DNA from: Streptomyces koelreuteriae
Lineage (GTDB): Bacteria > Actinomycetota > Actinomycetes > Streptomycetales > Streptomycetaceae
DNA: 64,000 nt
Direction: 5' to 3'
Assembly: GCF_018604545.1 (NCBI RefSeq)
Contig: NZ_CP075896.1
Location: 1,426,001-1,490,000, forward strand
The position numbers and the translations under genes were made by a program. This document shows, piece by piece, positions 42,721 through 53,829 of the stretch; position 1 is the stretch's first letter; each line of letters begins with the position of its first letter. The notes under the pieces are model-generated. The model worked only from the letters and a program-made list of their open reading frames with translations. It was not told the origin of the DNA and did no database searches.

Positions 42721-43971
42721 GTGAAGCGCACATCACGCGACATCCGCACCGCGAACCGCTACGAGGTGCTGCGCCAGATCATCGCGGAGTCACCGACCTC
42801 CCGGCAGGAGCTGGCGGCCGCGACCGGCCTCAGCCTCGCCACGGTGGCCACGCTCGTGGGCGAGCTGCTCGACCTCCGCATGATCACGGAGGTCGGCTTC
42901 GAGGACTCGGCCGGCGGCCGGCCCCGGGGCCTGGTGGCGGTCAACGCCTCAGGGGGCGCGCTGATCGGCGTCGACATCGCCGAGACCTACGTCCATGTCG
43001 AGCTGTTCGACCTGGGGCTGAACGTGCTGGCCCGCGCCGAGGAGGACGTCCGCGCGAGTGAGAGCCTGCCCGAGCAGGTGGTCGGCCATGTGGCCACCGC
43101 CGTCGGCTCGGTCGTCACCCAGGCCGGAATCGAGGGCGCCCGGGTGCTCGGGGTCGGGGTGAGCGTGCCGGGGCAGGTGGACCGTGCCACCGGCATCGCG
43201 GAGTACGCGCCCAACTGGGACTGGCACGACGTACCGCTGCTGGACCTGCTCACCGAGCACATCGCCTACCCGCTCTACCTGGACAACCCGCTGCGCGCCA
43301 GCGCGGTCGCCGAGCTGTGGTTCGGGGCCGCGCGCGGGGCCGGGACCGCCGTGGTGGTCAACCTCGGGACCGGGGTGGGCGCCGGGCTCGTCCTCGGCGG
43401 CGGGCTGCATCGCGGCGTGAGCAACAGCGCCGGCGAGTGGGGCCACACCACGATGGTGCTGGACGGGCGGCTGTGCCGCTGCGGCAATCACGGCTGTGTG
43501 GAGACGTACGTCGGCGCGCGCGGGATCATGCTGAACCTGCGGGAGATCGGCCCCGACAGCGCGCTGCTGCACGCGGACGACCAGACGGCGACCATCGACG
43601 CGCTGGCCCGCGGCATCGCGACGGACGACCCGGTGGCACGCCGGGCCGTGCACGAGACCGCCCGCTATCTGGGCGCCGGTGTCGCGGACCTGGTGAACCT
43701 GTTCAACCCCGAGATCGTCGTGCTGAGCAGCTGGGTCGCCCGCACCCTGGGCGAACCGCTGCTGCACGAGGTGCGCGAGGCCGTGACCCGGCACGCGCTG
43801 CCGCGGCCGCTGGCCGCCACCGAGATCGTCCTCTCCCCGATCCCCACCGACCCGGTGTGCCTGGGCGCGGCGACGTTCGCGCTGGAGGGCGCGCTCCAGG
43901 CCGTCGGGCAGAAGAACGGCAAACGCGCCGCCCCCGTGAGGAGCCGTACCGCGGCCGCACCACCCTCGTAG
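42721..43971 (+). CDS. ROK-family repressor of the adjacent sugar operon
   Basis: 416 residues. An N-terminal winged HTH (~15-70, ANRYEVLRQIIAESPTSRQE, TGLSLATVATLVGELL) precedes a ROK sugar-kinase-like domain with LGTGVGAGLVLGGGLHRG, GEWGH and the zinc motif CRCGNHGCVE. Such proteins bind a sugar or sugar phosphate and leave DNA. The GTG at 42721 follows GGAATGGGG. The next genes encode a sugar ABC importer and a beta-galactosidase, which it likely controls. Operator-like sites occur at 42614-42636 and 44042-44076. Confidence 0.9.
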   Translation: MKRTSRDIRTANRYEVLRQIIAESPTSRQELAAATGLSLATVATLVGELLDLRMITEVGFEDSAGGRPRGLVAVNASGGALIGVDIAETYVHVELFDLGLNVLARAEEDVRASESLPEQVVGHVATAVGSVVTQAGIEGARVLGVGVSVPGQVDRATGIAEYAPNWDWHDVPLLDLLTEHIAYPLYLDNPLRASAVAELWFGAARGAGTAVVVNLGTGVGAGLVLGGGLHRGVSNSAGEWGHTTMVLDGRLCRCGNHGCVETYVGARGIMLNLREIGPDSALLHADDQTATIDALARGIATDDPVARRAVHETARYLGAGVADLVNLFNPEIVVLSSWVARTLGEPLLHEVREAVTRHALPRPLAATEIVLSPIPTDPVCLGAATFALEGALQAVGQKNGKRAAPVRSRTAAAPPS

Positions 43972-44041
43972 CGGCGGAAGCAACTCCTCCGCCACACCCG
44001 CTTGTTCGAAATCGCGAACCGGACACAACGCTTCGCACAGA

Positions 44042-44076
44042 CTTCGTCCAACCCCTTGCCGAAGCCTTAGTCGAAG
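44042..44076 (+). promoter_or_regulatory. Second operator-like site before the binding-protein gene
   Basis: CTTCG (44042-44046), 13 bases, CGAAG (44060-44064); the inside has AACCCCTTGCCGAA. It is followed at once by CCTTAGTCGAAG (44065-44076), a near copy of CCTTGCCGAAG. The site lies about 120 bases before the solute-binding protein start and resembles the one ahead of the ROK gene. Confidence 0.55.
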
Positions 44077-44192
44077 CTCTAGCGTCCCGCACCGCACCTC
44101 TCTTTGAGCCATCTGGCGCGAGCCCCCGGGCCCGTGAGCCATCAGGCAGTGAGCCGAAGAGCCGCAGCCGCACTCGAGACAAGGACGTCAGC

Positions 44193-45458
44193 ATGTCGGC
44201 ATCGAGCAACATGAACTGGGACCGCCGCAACGTACTGCGGGCCGCGATGGGCCTGGCCGCCGCGGGCGGACTCGCCGCGTGCGGCAGCAACACGGGGCGG
44301 GGCGGTGGGTCCGGGTCGGGCACCAACCTGGTGCAGATGTTCCACGCGTACGGTGAGGCGGGCACCGAGCAGGCCATCAAGCGGTACGCGAAGGCGTACA
44401 AGGACGCCAACGTGACCACGCAGTGGATCACCAGCTCCGACTTCGAGAGCAAGCTCTTCTCGGCCCTGCTCACCAAGAACGCGCCCGACCTCTTCGAGTT
44501 CCACCCGCAGATCCAGATGGTCAAGAGCGGCCAGGTGGCGGACCTGACCGACATCATCGATCCGGTCAAGGACGACTTCAACCCGGCCGACATCAAGTCG
44601 CACACGGTCGACGGGAAGATATACGGCGTCCGGATGATCGACGACCCGCAGTTCTTCTTCTACCGCAAGTCGATGCTGGAGAAGGCCAAGGTCGAGGTAC
44701 CGACCACGCTCGACGAGCTGATGGAGGCCGCCGCCAAGCTCACCACCGGCAAGGTCAAGGGCCTGTACATGGGCAACGACCTGCACAGCGTCAACGACAC
44801 GTTGATCTGGTCGGCCGGCGCCCAGCACCTCACCGAGAAGAACGAGATCGCGTATCACACGGACGGCGTCGTCGAGGGCCTGAAGAAGATGCGCAAGCTG
44901 TTCACCAGCGGCGATCTGCTCCTGGGCGCCCCGACCGAGTCCTGGGACCCCTCTTCGTTCAACCAGGGCCTCTGCGCCATCCAGTTCTGCGGTATGTGGG
45001 CGATGCCGGCGATCCAGGACGCGCTCGGCGACGACTGGGGTGTCTTCCCCTTCCCGAAGGTCACGGACTCCGGCAAGCCGTCGGTCTACAACGGCGGCTG
45101 GTCGATGTTCGTCAACGCCAAGGGCAAGAACGTCGACGCGGCCAAGGAATACGTCAAGTGGCTGTGGATCGACAAGAAGGACTACCAGGAGGACTGGGCC
45201 ACCTCCTACGGCTTCCACATCCCGCCGCGCGCCTCGCTCGCCAAGACGGCCGACAAGCTCAAGTCGGGCAACGCCGCCGAGGGTGTGCGGCTCTTCAACG
45301 AGTTCGGGCACTTCGACAACATCGGCTGGACCCAGGCCATGCGCACCGCCTTCGAGGACGTCTTCGCCAACAGCGTCCGCAAGAACATGGACCCGGAGGC
45401 CGCCCTCGACAAGTGCGACGCGGCCGTCAACCGCGAGCTCAAGAAGCTGTTCGGATAG
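44193..45458 (+). CDS. Sugar ABC transporter, extracellular solute-binding lipoprotein
   Basis: 421 residues. The N-terminus has a twin-arginine-like WDRRNVLRAAMG, a hydrophobic stretch, and a lipobox LAAC at ~26-29. The mature protein has the family-1 extracellular solute-binding fold (FHAYGEAGTEQAIKRYA, APDLFEFHPQIQM, VYNGGWSMFV). It captures an oligosaccharide or galactoside outside the cell and feeds the two permeases that follow. The ATG at 44193 has AAGGA upstream. No ATPase is encoded here; a shared MsiK-type ATPase elsewhere is likely, as usual in streptomycetes. Confidence 0.92.
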   Translation: MSASSNMNWDRRNVLRAAMGLAAAGGLAACGSNTGRGGGSGSGTNLVQMFHAYGEAGTEQAIKRYAKAYKDANVTTQWITSSDFESKLFSALLTKNAPDLFEFHPQIQMVKSGQVADLTDIIDPVKDDFNPADIKSHTVDGKIYGVRMIDDPQFFFYRKSMLEKAKVEVPTTLDELMEAAAKLTTGKVKGLYMGNDLHSVNDTLIWSAGAQHLTEKNEIAYHTDGVVEGLKKMRKLFTSGDLLLGAPTESWDPSSFNQGLCAIQFCGMWAMPAIQDALGDDWGVFPFPKVTDSGKPSVYNGGWSMFVNAKGKNVDAAKEYVKWLWIDKKDYQEDWATSYGFHIPPRASLAKTADKLKSGNAAEGVRLFNEFGHFDNIGWTQAMRTAFEDVFANSVRKNMDPEAALDKCDAAVNRELKKLFG

Positions 45459-45478
45459 GCCGCGGGACGGACCACGAC

Positions 45479-46444
45479 ATGTCGACGACCACCAAGCTCG
45501 ACCTCGCGAGCCCTGCCTCGGCGAAGGCCTCTTCGGCCAAGCCGCGGCGGGGTCTGCGGGGCAGCCCCACCGTCAACTTCTGGCTTTTCACCGGGCCGTT
45601 CCTGATCGGTCTGGCGATCTTCGTCTACACGCCGATCCTCTGGAGCCTGTGGCTCAGCTTCTTCGAGGCCCGCTTCACCGTCACGCCCGACAAGTTCGTC
45701 GGCTTCGACAACTACGTGTACATGCTGACGAACGACGACTTCGTCGGCTCGCTCGGCACCTTCACCGCCTTCGCCGCGTTCATCGTGCCCACCACCTGGG
45801 CGCTCTCGCTGGGGCTCGCCCTGCTGGTGAACCGGATGCGCTTCATGCGGGCCTTCTTCCGGTCGGTCTTCTTCCTGCCGACCGCGGTCAGCTATGTCGC
45901 CGCTTCGCTGATCTGGAAGATGTCCATCTTCAGCGGCGTCCGCTTCGGCCTGATGAACACGGTCCTCGGCTGGTTCGGCATCGACAACATCGCCTGGCTG
46001 ATCGACCCCAACCCGCCCTGGTACTGGCTGGTCATCGTGACCGCCCGGCTGTGGCTGCAGTCCGGCTTCTACATGATCCTGTTCATCGCGGCGCTGCAGA
46101 ACATCCCGGACGAGCTGTACGAGGCCGCAGCCATCGACGGGGCCAAGCCGGGCTGGCAGACTTTCCGGTACATCACCCTGCCCCAACTGCGCGCGACGTC
46201 CACGGCGGTGATCCTGCTGCTGCTCATCGCCGCTTACCAGGCCTTCGACGAGTTCTTCAACCTGCTGTCGAAGACCACCTGGGGCCGACCGCCCCTCGTC
46301 GAGCTGTACTACAAAGCCCTGGGCGAGAGCCAGGACTACGGCGCCGGCAGCGCGGGCGCGCTCATCCTGACCGTGCTGATCTGTGCCGTGACTCTGCTCC
46401 AGGGCAAGATCATGGGCTTTGGAAGGGGTGACGAGTCCAAGTGA
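45479..46444 (+). CDS. Sugar ABC transporter permease, MalF-like
   Basis: 321 residues with six hydrophobic segments. The conserved EAA loop reads YEAAAIDGAKPGWQTFRYITLPQ, the site that contacts the ATPase. The N-terminal ~25 residues are cytoplasmic and basic. It starts 20 bases after the binding-protein stop and overlaps the next permease by four bases (GTGA), so it is in one operon with both. It forms the import channel together with the MalG-like protein. Confidence 0.93.
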   Translation: MSTTTKLDLASPASAKASSAKPRRGLRGSPTVNFWLFTGPFLIGLAIFVYTPILWSLWLSFFEARFTVTPDKFVGFDNYVYMLTNDDFVGSLGTFTAFAAFIVPTTWALSLGLALLVNRMRFMRAFFRSVFFLPTAVSYVAASLIWKMSIFSGVRFGLMNTVLGWFGIDNIAWLIDPNPPWYWLVIVTARLWLQSGFYMILFIAALQNIPDELYEAAAIDGAKPGWQTFRYITLPQLRATSTAVILLLLIAAYQAFDEFFNLLSKTTWGRPPLVELYYKALGESQDYGAGSAGALILTVLICAVTLLQGKIMGFGRGDESK

Positions 46445-47337
46445 CCACCACCATGCCCAAGGTGCGGAAATCCGCGCCGACGCCGGACGCACCGAGCCGG
46501 GTCAGGCGCAGTGGCGGCGTGATGAGCTCCACCGGGCTCTACATCGCCACGGGCATCGCCGCTCTCCTCTTCCTGGTCCCGTTCTACATCCTCGTCCGCA
46601 ACGCCCTCTCCACCGACGCCGAGATCACCGGAGAGAACTGGAAGATCTTCCCCACGGACATCCAGTGGGGCAATCTCAGCGAACTCTTCACCGACGAGAC
46701 GGTCCCCTTCGCCCAGTCCCTGTGGAACTCGGCGGTCGTGGCCACCCTGCACACCGTCGGCGTCCTGCTGGTGTGCTCCCTCGCGGGATACGGTCTGGCC
46801 CGCATCCCGTACAAGCACGCCAACAAGGTGTTCTACGCCGTTCTCGGCACCCTGATGGTTCCGACCGCGGTCACCTTCGTACCGAGCTTCGTGCTGGTCT
46901 CCTCGCTCGGCTGGGTGGACACCTACCGAGGCCTCATCATTCCGGGCCTGTTCAGTGGTTTCACCTGCTTCCTCTTCCGGCAGTACTTCCTGGGATTCCC
47001 CAAGGAGCTGGAGGAGGCGGCGCGCATGGACGGACTGGGCTACTGGGGTGCGTACTGGCGTGTCGTCGTACCCAACTCGCTGAACTTCTTCGCGGCGATG
47101 GCGACCATCACCTTCATCAACGGCTGGAACGCGTTCCTGTGGCCGCTGGTCATCGGCCAGGACCCGAGTTCGTGGACCGTCCAGGTCGCACTCTCCAGCT
47201 ACATGACCAACCAGACCGTCGTCTTCCACCTGATCTTCATGGCCACGGCCATTTCCATCCTGCCCCTGGTGTTCGTCTTCCTCTTCCTCCAGCGCTGGCT
47301 GGTGCAGGGGATCGCCCAGACCGGCATCAAGGGCTGA
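46441..47337 (+). CDS. Sugar ABC transporter permease, MalG-like
   Basis: 298 residues with about six membrane helices. The EAA motif is EEAARMDGLGYWGAYWRVVVPN. The GTG at 46441 overlaps the stop of the preceding permease, giving coupled translation. The C-terminus (LFLQRWLVQGIAQTGIKG) is typical of the CUT1 family, which imports di- and oligosaccharides. The beta-galactosidase gene follows after 12 bases, which points to galactoside uptake. Confidence 0.93.
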   Translation: MTTTMPKVRKSAPTPDAPSRVRRSGGVMSSTGLYIATGIAALLFLVPFYILVRNALSTDAEITGENWKIFPTDIQWGNLSELFTDETVPFAQSLWNSAVVATLHTVGVLLVCSLAGYGLARIPYKHANKVFYAVLGTLMVPTAVTFVPSFVLVSSLGWVDTYRGLIIPGLFSGFTCFLFRQYFLGFPKELEEAARMDGLGYWGAYWRVVVPNSLNFFAAMATITFINGWNAFLWPLVIGQDPSSWTVQVALSSYMTNQTVVFHLIFMATAISILPLVFVFLFLQRWLVQGIAQTGIKG

Positions 47338-50217
<2,880 letters not shown>

Positions 50218-50265
50218 TCGATTGACCGATTGATCGACATTCCGACAGTGTCGGGGATGTCATCC

Positions 50266-50297
50266 GCGGCCGGTCGGCCCTAGAGCCGACCGGCCGC
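50266..50297 (+). terminator. Hairpin terminator of the sugar operon
   Basis: GCGGCCGGTCGGC (50266-50278) pairs perfectly with GCCGACCGGCCGC (50285-50297) over a 6-base loop, 48 bases after the lacZ-type stop codon. Confidence 0.82.
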
Positions 50298-50311
50298 CGC
50301 TGTGTTCACCG

Positions 50312-50315
50312 CTAG
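50312..50315. repeat. Target-site duplication CTAG (left)
   Basis: CTAG at 50312-50315 is repeated at 51201-51204, directly outside the two inverted ends of the IS element, as expected for a 4-bp target duplication. Confidence 0.7.
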
Positions 50316-51200
50316 GTCGTGTCCGCAAAGTCAGGGGAGCCAGAGGCGTAGGCAGGCGAGGGTGACCATGGCTTGGTAGTGGCGGGCGCGTTTGTCGTAG
50401 CGAGTGGCCAGGGCCTTGTTGTGCTTGAGCTTGTTGAAGCAGCGCTCGACGAGGTTGCGGCGCCGGTAGGTGGTCCGGTCGAGTCGGCAGAGGCTTTCGC
50501 CTCGGCGGATGCGGCCGTTGATCTGGTCGATCCGCTCTGGGATCGCGGCTCTGATGCCCCGCCGACGCAGGTAGGAGCGGATCTTCGTGGACGAGTAGCC
50601 CTTGTCCGCGACGACCCGATCGGGCCGCGTTCTGGGCCGGCCGGGCCCGCGTCGGCTGACGCTGATGCGGGCCATGACCTGCTCGAACTGGGTGCAGTCG
50701 TTGACGTTCCCAGCGGTCAGGGTAAAGGCGAGCGGCCGGCCCTGCCCATCACAGGCCAGGTGGATCTTCGTAGTCAGCCCGCCACGGGACCGGCCGATCG
50801 CCTCGCCCGGCCAGAGCCCCCTTTTCGGGCCCCGGCCGCATGCTGGTGAGCCCGCACAGTCGTGGAGTCGACGCAGACGACAGTCCAGTCCACGGCGCCC
50901 ACGGCATCGCAGTGCTGCTGGACCTGGGCCAGCAGCCGGTCCCAGGTGCCGTCTGCCGACCAGCGGCGGAAACGTTCGTAGACCGTCTTCCACGGGCCGT
51001 AACGCTCAGGCAGGTCCCGCCAGGCCGCCCCCGTGGACAGCTTCCACAGGATGCCGTTGACCACCTGCCGACGATCCCGCACCGGACGCCCCATCCGCGG
51101 AGGAGCCAGCAACGGCTCGATCACCGCCCACGACTCATCAGTCAGCTCATGACGACGCACCACGAACCAACCAACGACGCCGCCACTTTGCGGACACGAC
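50316..51200. mobile_element. IS5-family insertion sequence, 885 bp
   Basis: Perfect 16-base inverted ends: GTCGTGTCCGCAAAGT (50316-50331) and ACTTTGCGGACACGAC (51185-51200), flanked by CTAG duplications. Inside is a two-frame DDE transposase read on the minus strand. Size, ends and frameshift layout fit the IS427-like group of IS5. It is inserted between the beta-galactosidase terminator and the ABC exporter operon, whose start is only 17 bases past the right duplication. Confidence 0.92.
50331..51163 (-). CDS. IS5-family transposase, two frames joined by programmed frameshift
   Basis: Frame A starts at GTG 51163 (VVRRHELTDESWAVIEPLLA) and has the first catalytic Asp in CVDSTTVRAHQH. Frame B continues with the second Asp in VVADKGYSS and the Glu in NLVERCFNKLK, ending at 50331. 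The frames differ by -1. The run CCCCCTTTT on the plus strand (50817-50825; AAAAGGGGG in the coding strand) is a suitable slippery site within their overlap. Together they give a full DDE transposase, so the element may still be mobile. Confidence 0.88.
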
Positions 51201-51204
51201 CTAG
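51201..51204. repeat. Target-site duplication CTAG (right)
   Basis: Copy of the left CTAG, immediately beyond the right inverted end at 51200. Confidence 0.7.
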
Positions 51205-51220
51205 GAAGTGGGTGGGTCGG

Positions 51221-52216
51221 TTGAATGTCGCCATCGAGGTCCGCGGGCTGTCCCGTACCTTCCACACCACCGTCCGCCGCCCCGGGTTCACGGGCGCGGT
51301 CCGATCCCTGGTCAACCCCGAGCGGGTGGCCAGGCACGCCGTCTCCGACATCACCTTCGACGTGCCCGCGGGCGAACTCCTCGCCCTGCTCGGCCCGAAC
51401 GGCGCCGGCAAGTCCACCACCATCAAGATGCTGACCGGCATCCTCACGCCCACCTCGGGCGAGGCCCGGGTCGCGGGCGTCGTGCCGTACCGGGAGCGAG
51501 AGCGCAACGCCCGCAACGTCGGCGCGATGTTCGGGCAGCGCACGCAGCTGTGGTGGGACCTTCCGGTGCGCGAGTCGTTCGCGATCCTGCGGGACATCTA
51601 CGAGGTGCCGAAGGCCGAGCACGCCGCCCGGCTGAAGGAGTTCGACGAGATCCTGGACCTGTCGTCCTTCTGGGACACCCGGGTCCGCCATCTCTCCCTC
51701 GGCCAGCGGGTGCGCAGCGACCTGGCCGCCGCCCTGCTGCACGATCCGCCGGTGGTCTTCCTCGACGAGCCGACCATCGGCATGGACGTGGTGGTCAAGG
51801 AGCAGGTGCGGGAGTTCCTGCGCCACCAGGTGGAGCAGCGCGGCCGTACGGTCCTGCTGACCACGCACGACATGACGGAGGTCGGGCGGCTCGCCGAGCG
51901 GGTGGTGCTGGTCAACCACGGCCGGCTGATGCTGGACGGCGGCCTCGACGAGATCCGCAGGAAGTTCGGCTCCACCTGGCAGGTGCGGGCCACCCTCGCC
52001 GACCCGCGTGCCGAGGTCGTGCCGCCGCCCGGCACCGCGCTCCTGCGGCACAGCGGCGCACAGGTCGTCTTCGGCCCCGACGGACCCGGCGCGCCCACCG
52101 TCCACCAGGCGCTCAAGGCGGTGATCGAGCGGTACGAGGTGACCGACATCGCCCTGGACGAGGCGGACCTGGAGGACGTGATGCGGGCCGCGTACGCGCA
52201 TGCCGGGGAGGTCTGA
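51221..52216 (+). CDS. ABC-2-type exporter, ATP-binding protein
   Basis: 331 residues. Walker A is LLGPNGAGKSTTIKML, the signature LSLGQRVRSDLAAALL, Walker B VVFLDEPTIGMD, and the switch His TTHDMTEV. The type is the NatA/DrrA-like family. The TTG at 51221 is the likely start (NVAIEVRGLSR), with AGGAAG upstream; GTG 51212 is possible. The IS element ends 20 bases upstream, so the native promoter is displaced or lost. It forms an operon with the two permeases that follow (1-base gaps). Confidence 0.9.
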   Translation: MNVAIEVRGLSRTFHTTVRRPGFTGAVRSLVNPERVARHAVSDITFDVPAGELLALLGPNGAGKSTTIKMLTGILTPTSGEARVAGVVPYRERERNARNVGAMFGQRTQLWWDLPVRESFAILRDIYEVPKAEHAARLKEFDEILDLSSFWDTRVRHLSLGQRVRSDLAAALLHDPPVVFLDEPTIGMDVVVKEQVREFLRHQVEQRGRTVLLTTHDMTEVGRLAERVVLVNHGRLMLDGGLDEIRRKFGSTWQVRATLADPRAEVVPPPGTALLRHSGAQVVFGPDGPGAPTVHQALKAVIERYEVTDIALDEADLEDVMRAAYAHAGEV

Positions 52217-52217
52217 C

Positions 52218-53021
52218 ATGGCCGTGCTGCACGCCTGGCGCGCCGCCCGCGTCACCCCGCTCGGCGAGCTGAACGCCCCGCCCCGGATGACGGCCGTCGC
52301 GCTGCGGCTGGCCGTGCAGGTGGTGCTGGTCTGGTCGCTGTGGCGCGGCCTGTACGCGCACTCCGGCACGACCGCCGGCCTGAGCCGCGACCAGGCTGTC
52401 ACCTACGCCGTGCTGGCCGTACTGGCGTCCCGGCTGCGGGAGCTGGACCAGTACACGGGCCGGGACACGGTCCTCCAGCACATGCACTTCGGCACCATCG
52501 TCTACTGGTATCTGCGCCCGCTGCCGCCGCAGCGCTACTACGCCCTGCGGGCCGCCGGCGAGCAGTTGTACGGGCTCGCGTGGGCGCTGACCGGCTATGT
52601 GGTCTGCCTGGCCACCGGGCTCGTCGAGCCGCCCCGCTCGGCGGCGGTGGCCGCGGTGTTCGTGGTCAGCATGCTGCTGGGCCAGTGGGTCCTGTACTAC
52701 GTGATGCTCACGCTCGACCAGTTGTGCTTCTGGACGATCCGCAACAACGCGGCGATGCTCATCCTGCTGTTCGCGCAGAACCTGCTGTCCGGGGTGTACG
52801 CGCCGCTGTGGTTCTTCCCGGACTGGTTCGTGACGATGAGCGCCTTCCTGCCCTTCCAGGCCACGCTGAGCGTGCCGCTGTCGCTGTACGTGGGACGGAT
52901 CCCCCTGTCCGACGCGGCCTTCCAGCTCTGCGTCCAGGCCGCCTGGGTGGTGGCGCTGGCGTTGTTCACCCGGCTGCTGTGGCGGCGGGCCGCCCGGCGC
53001 GTGATCTCGCAGGGAGGCTGA
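52218..53021 (+). CDS. ABC-2 transporter permease (ABC2_membrane_6-like), first subunit
   Basis: 267 residues, about six membrane helices. The central LLFAQNLLSGVYAPLWFFPD and the PFQATLSVPLSLYVG stretch match the permease family PF06182. One base separates it from the ATPase stop. It pairs with the next permease; the exported substrate is unknown. The ATG at 52218 is used. Confidence 0.85.
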   Translation: MAVLHAWRAARVTPLGELNAPPRMTAVALRLAVQVVLVWSLWRGLYAHSGTTAGLSRDQAVTYAVLAVLASRLRELDQYTGRDTVLQHMHFGTIVYWYLRPLPPQRYYALRAAGEQLYGLAWALTGYVVCLATGLVEPPRSAAVAAVFVVSMLLGQWVLYYVMLTLDQLCFWTIRNNAAMLILLFAQNLLSGVYAPLWFFPDWFVTMSAFLPFQATLSVPLSLYVGRIPLSDAAFQLCVQAAWVVALALFTRLLWRRAARRVISQGG

Positions 53022-53022
53022 G

Positions 53023-53829
53023 ATGTCGTTGAAGGCTCTGCGGATCATGTGGCGTGTGACGGCGCTCAACTTCCGCGCGCAGATGGAGTACCGCACCGAG
53101 TTCCTGCTGATGATCGCGATCGGGGCGATCTGGCAGGTGTCTGTGATCGTGTTCGCCACGGTGCTGCTGACCCGGTTCGCTGGGATGGGCGGCTGGGACA
53201 GCTCGGACGTGCTGCTGATCCCGGCGACGCGCATGCTGGCGCACGGTCTGTTCGTACTGCTCCTGGGGCGGGTGCACTTCGCCGGCCGGCAGATCCAGGA
53301 GGGCCGCGTCGACATCTATCTGATGCGTCCCATGCCGGTGCACCGGCAGATCCAGCTGGCCTACTTCCCCACCAACGCCATCGGGGACCTGACCGTCGCG
53401 GCGGGCCTGATGGTGGGCGCCCTGTCCCGCAGCGACCTGGACTGGACGGCGGGCCGGATCGGCTATCTGATCGCGGCCGTGCTGGGCGGCATGCTGCTGG
53501 AGGCGGCCCTGTTCACGGTCGTCGCCAGTGCGGCGCTGCGTTTCCCGGCGGCGGACTACTGGGGCCGCTGGCTGGAGGAACTCCTCGGCACGTTCGGCAG
53601 CTACCCGCTGAACGTCCTGCCCAGGGCGGTGGGCGGCTTCCTGACCTACGGCCTCCCGCTCGCGTTCGTCGCCTTCTTCCCGGCGGCGGTGCTGACCGGG
53701 CACGGACATACGACCGGTGTGCCGTACTGGCTGGCGGCGGCCTCACCACTGCTCGGGCTGCTGGCGTATCTGGGGGCGCGGCTGCTGTGGCGGTGGAGTC
53801 TGCGGCACTACAGCGGGGTCAACGGCTGA
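53023..53829 (+). CDS. ABC-2 transporter permease (ABC2_membrane_6-like), second subunit
   Basis: 268 residues with about six membrane helices (EYRTEFLLMIAIGAIWQVSV, GLMVGALSRSD, IGYLIAAVLGGMLLEAAL). It belongs to the same PF06182-type family as its partner and starts one base after it. Its 3' end overlaps the convergent MFS gene by 11 bases. Confidence 0.85.
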   Translation: MSLKALRIMWRVTALNFRAQMEYRTEFLLMIAIGAIWQVSVIVFATVLLTRFAGMGGWDSSDVLLIPATRMLAHGLFVLLLGRVHFAGRQIQEGRVDIYLMRPMPVHRQIQLAYFPTNAIGDLTVAAGLMVGALSRSDLDWTAGRIGYLIAAVLGGMLLEAALFTVVASAALRFPAADYWGRWLEELLGTFGSYPLNVLPRAVGGFLTYGLPLAFVAFFPAAVLTGHGHTTGVPYWLAAASPLLGLLAYLGARLLWRWSLRHYSGVNG

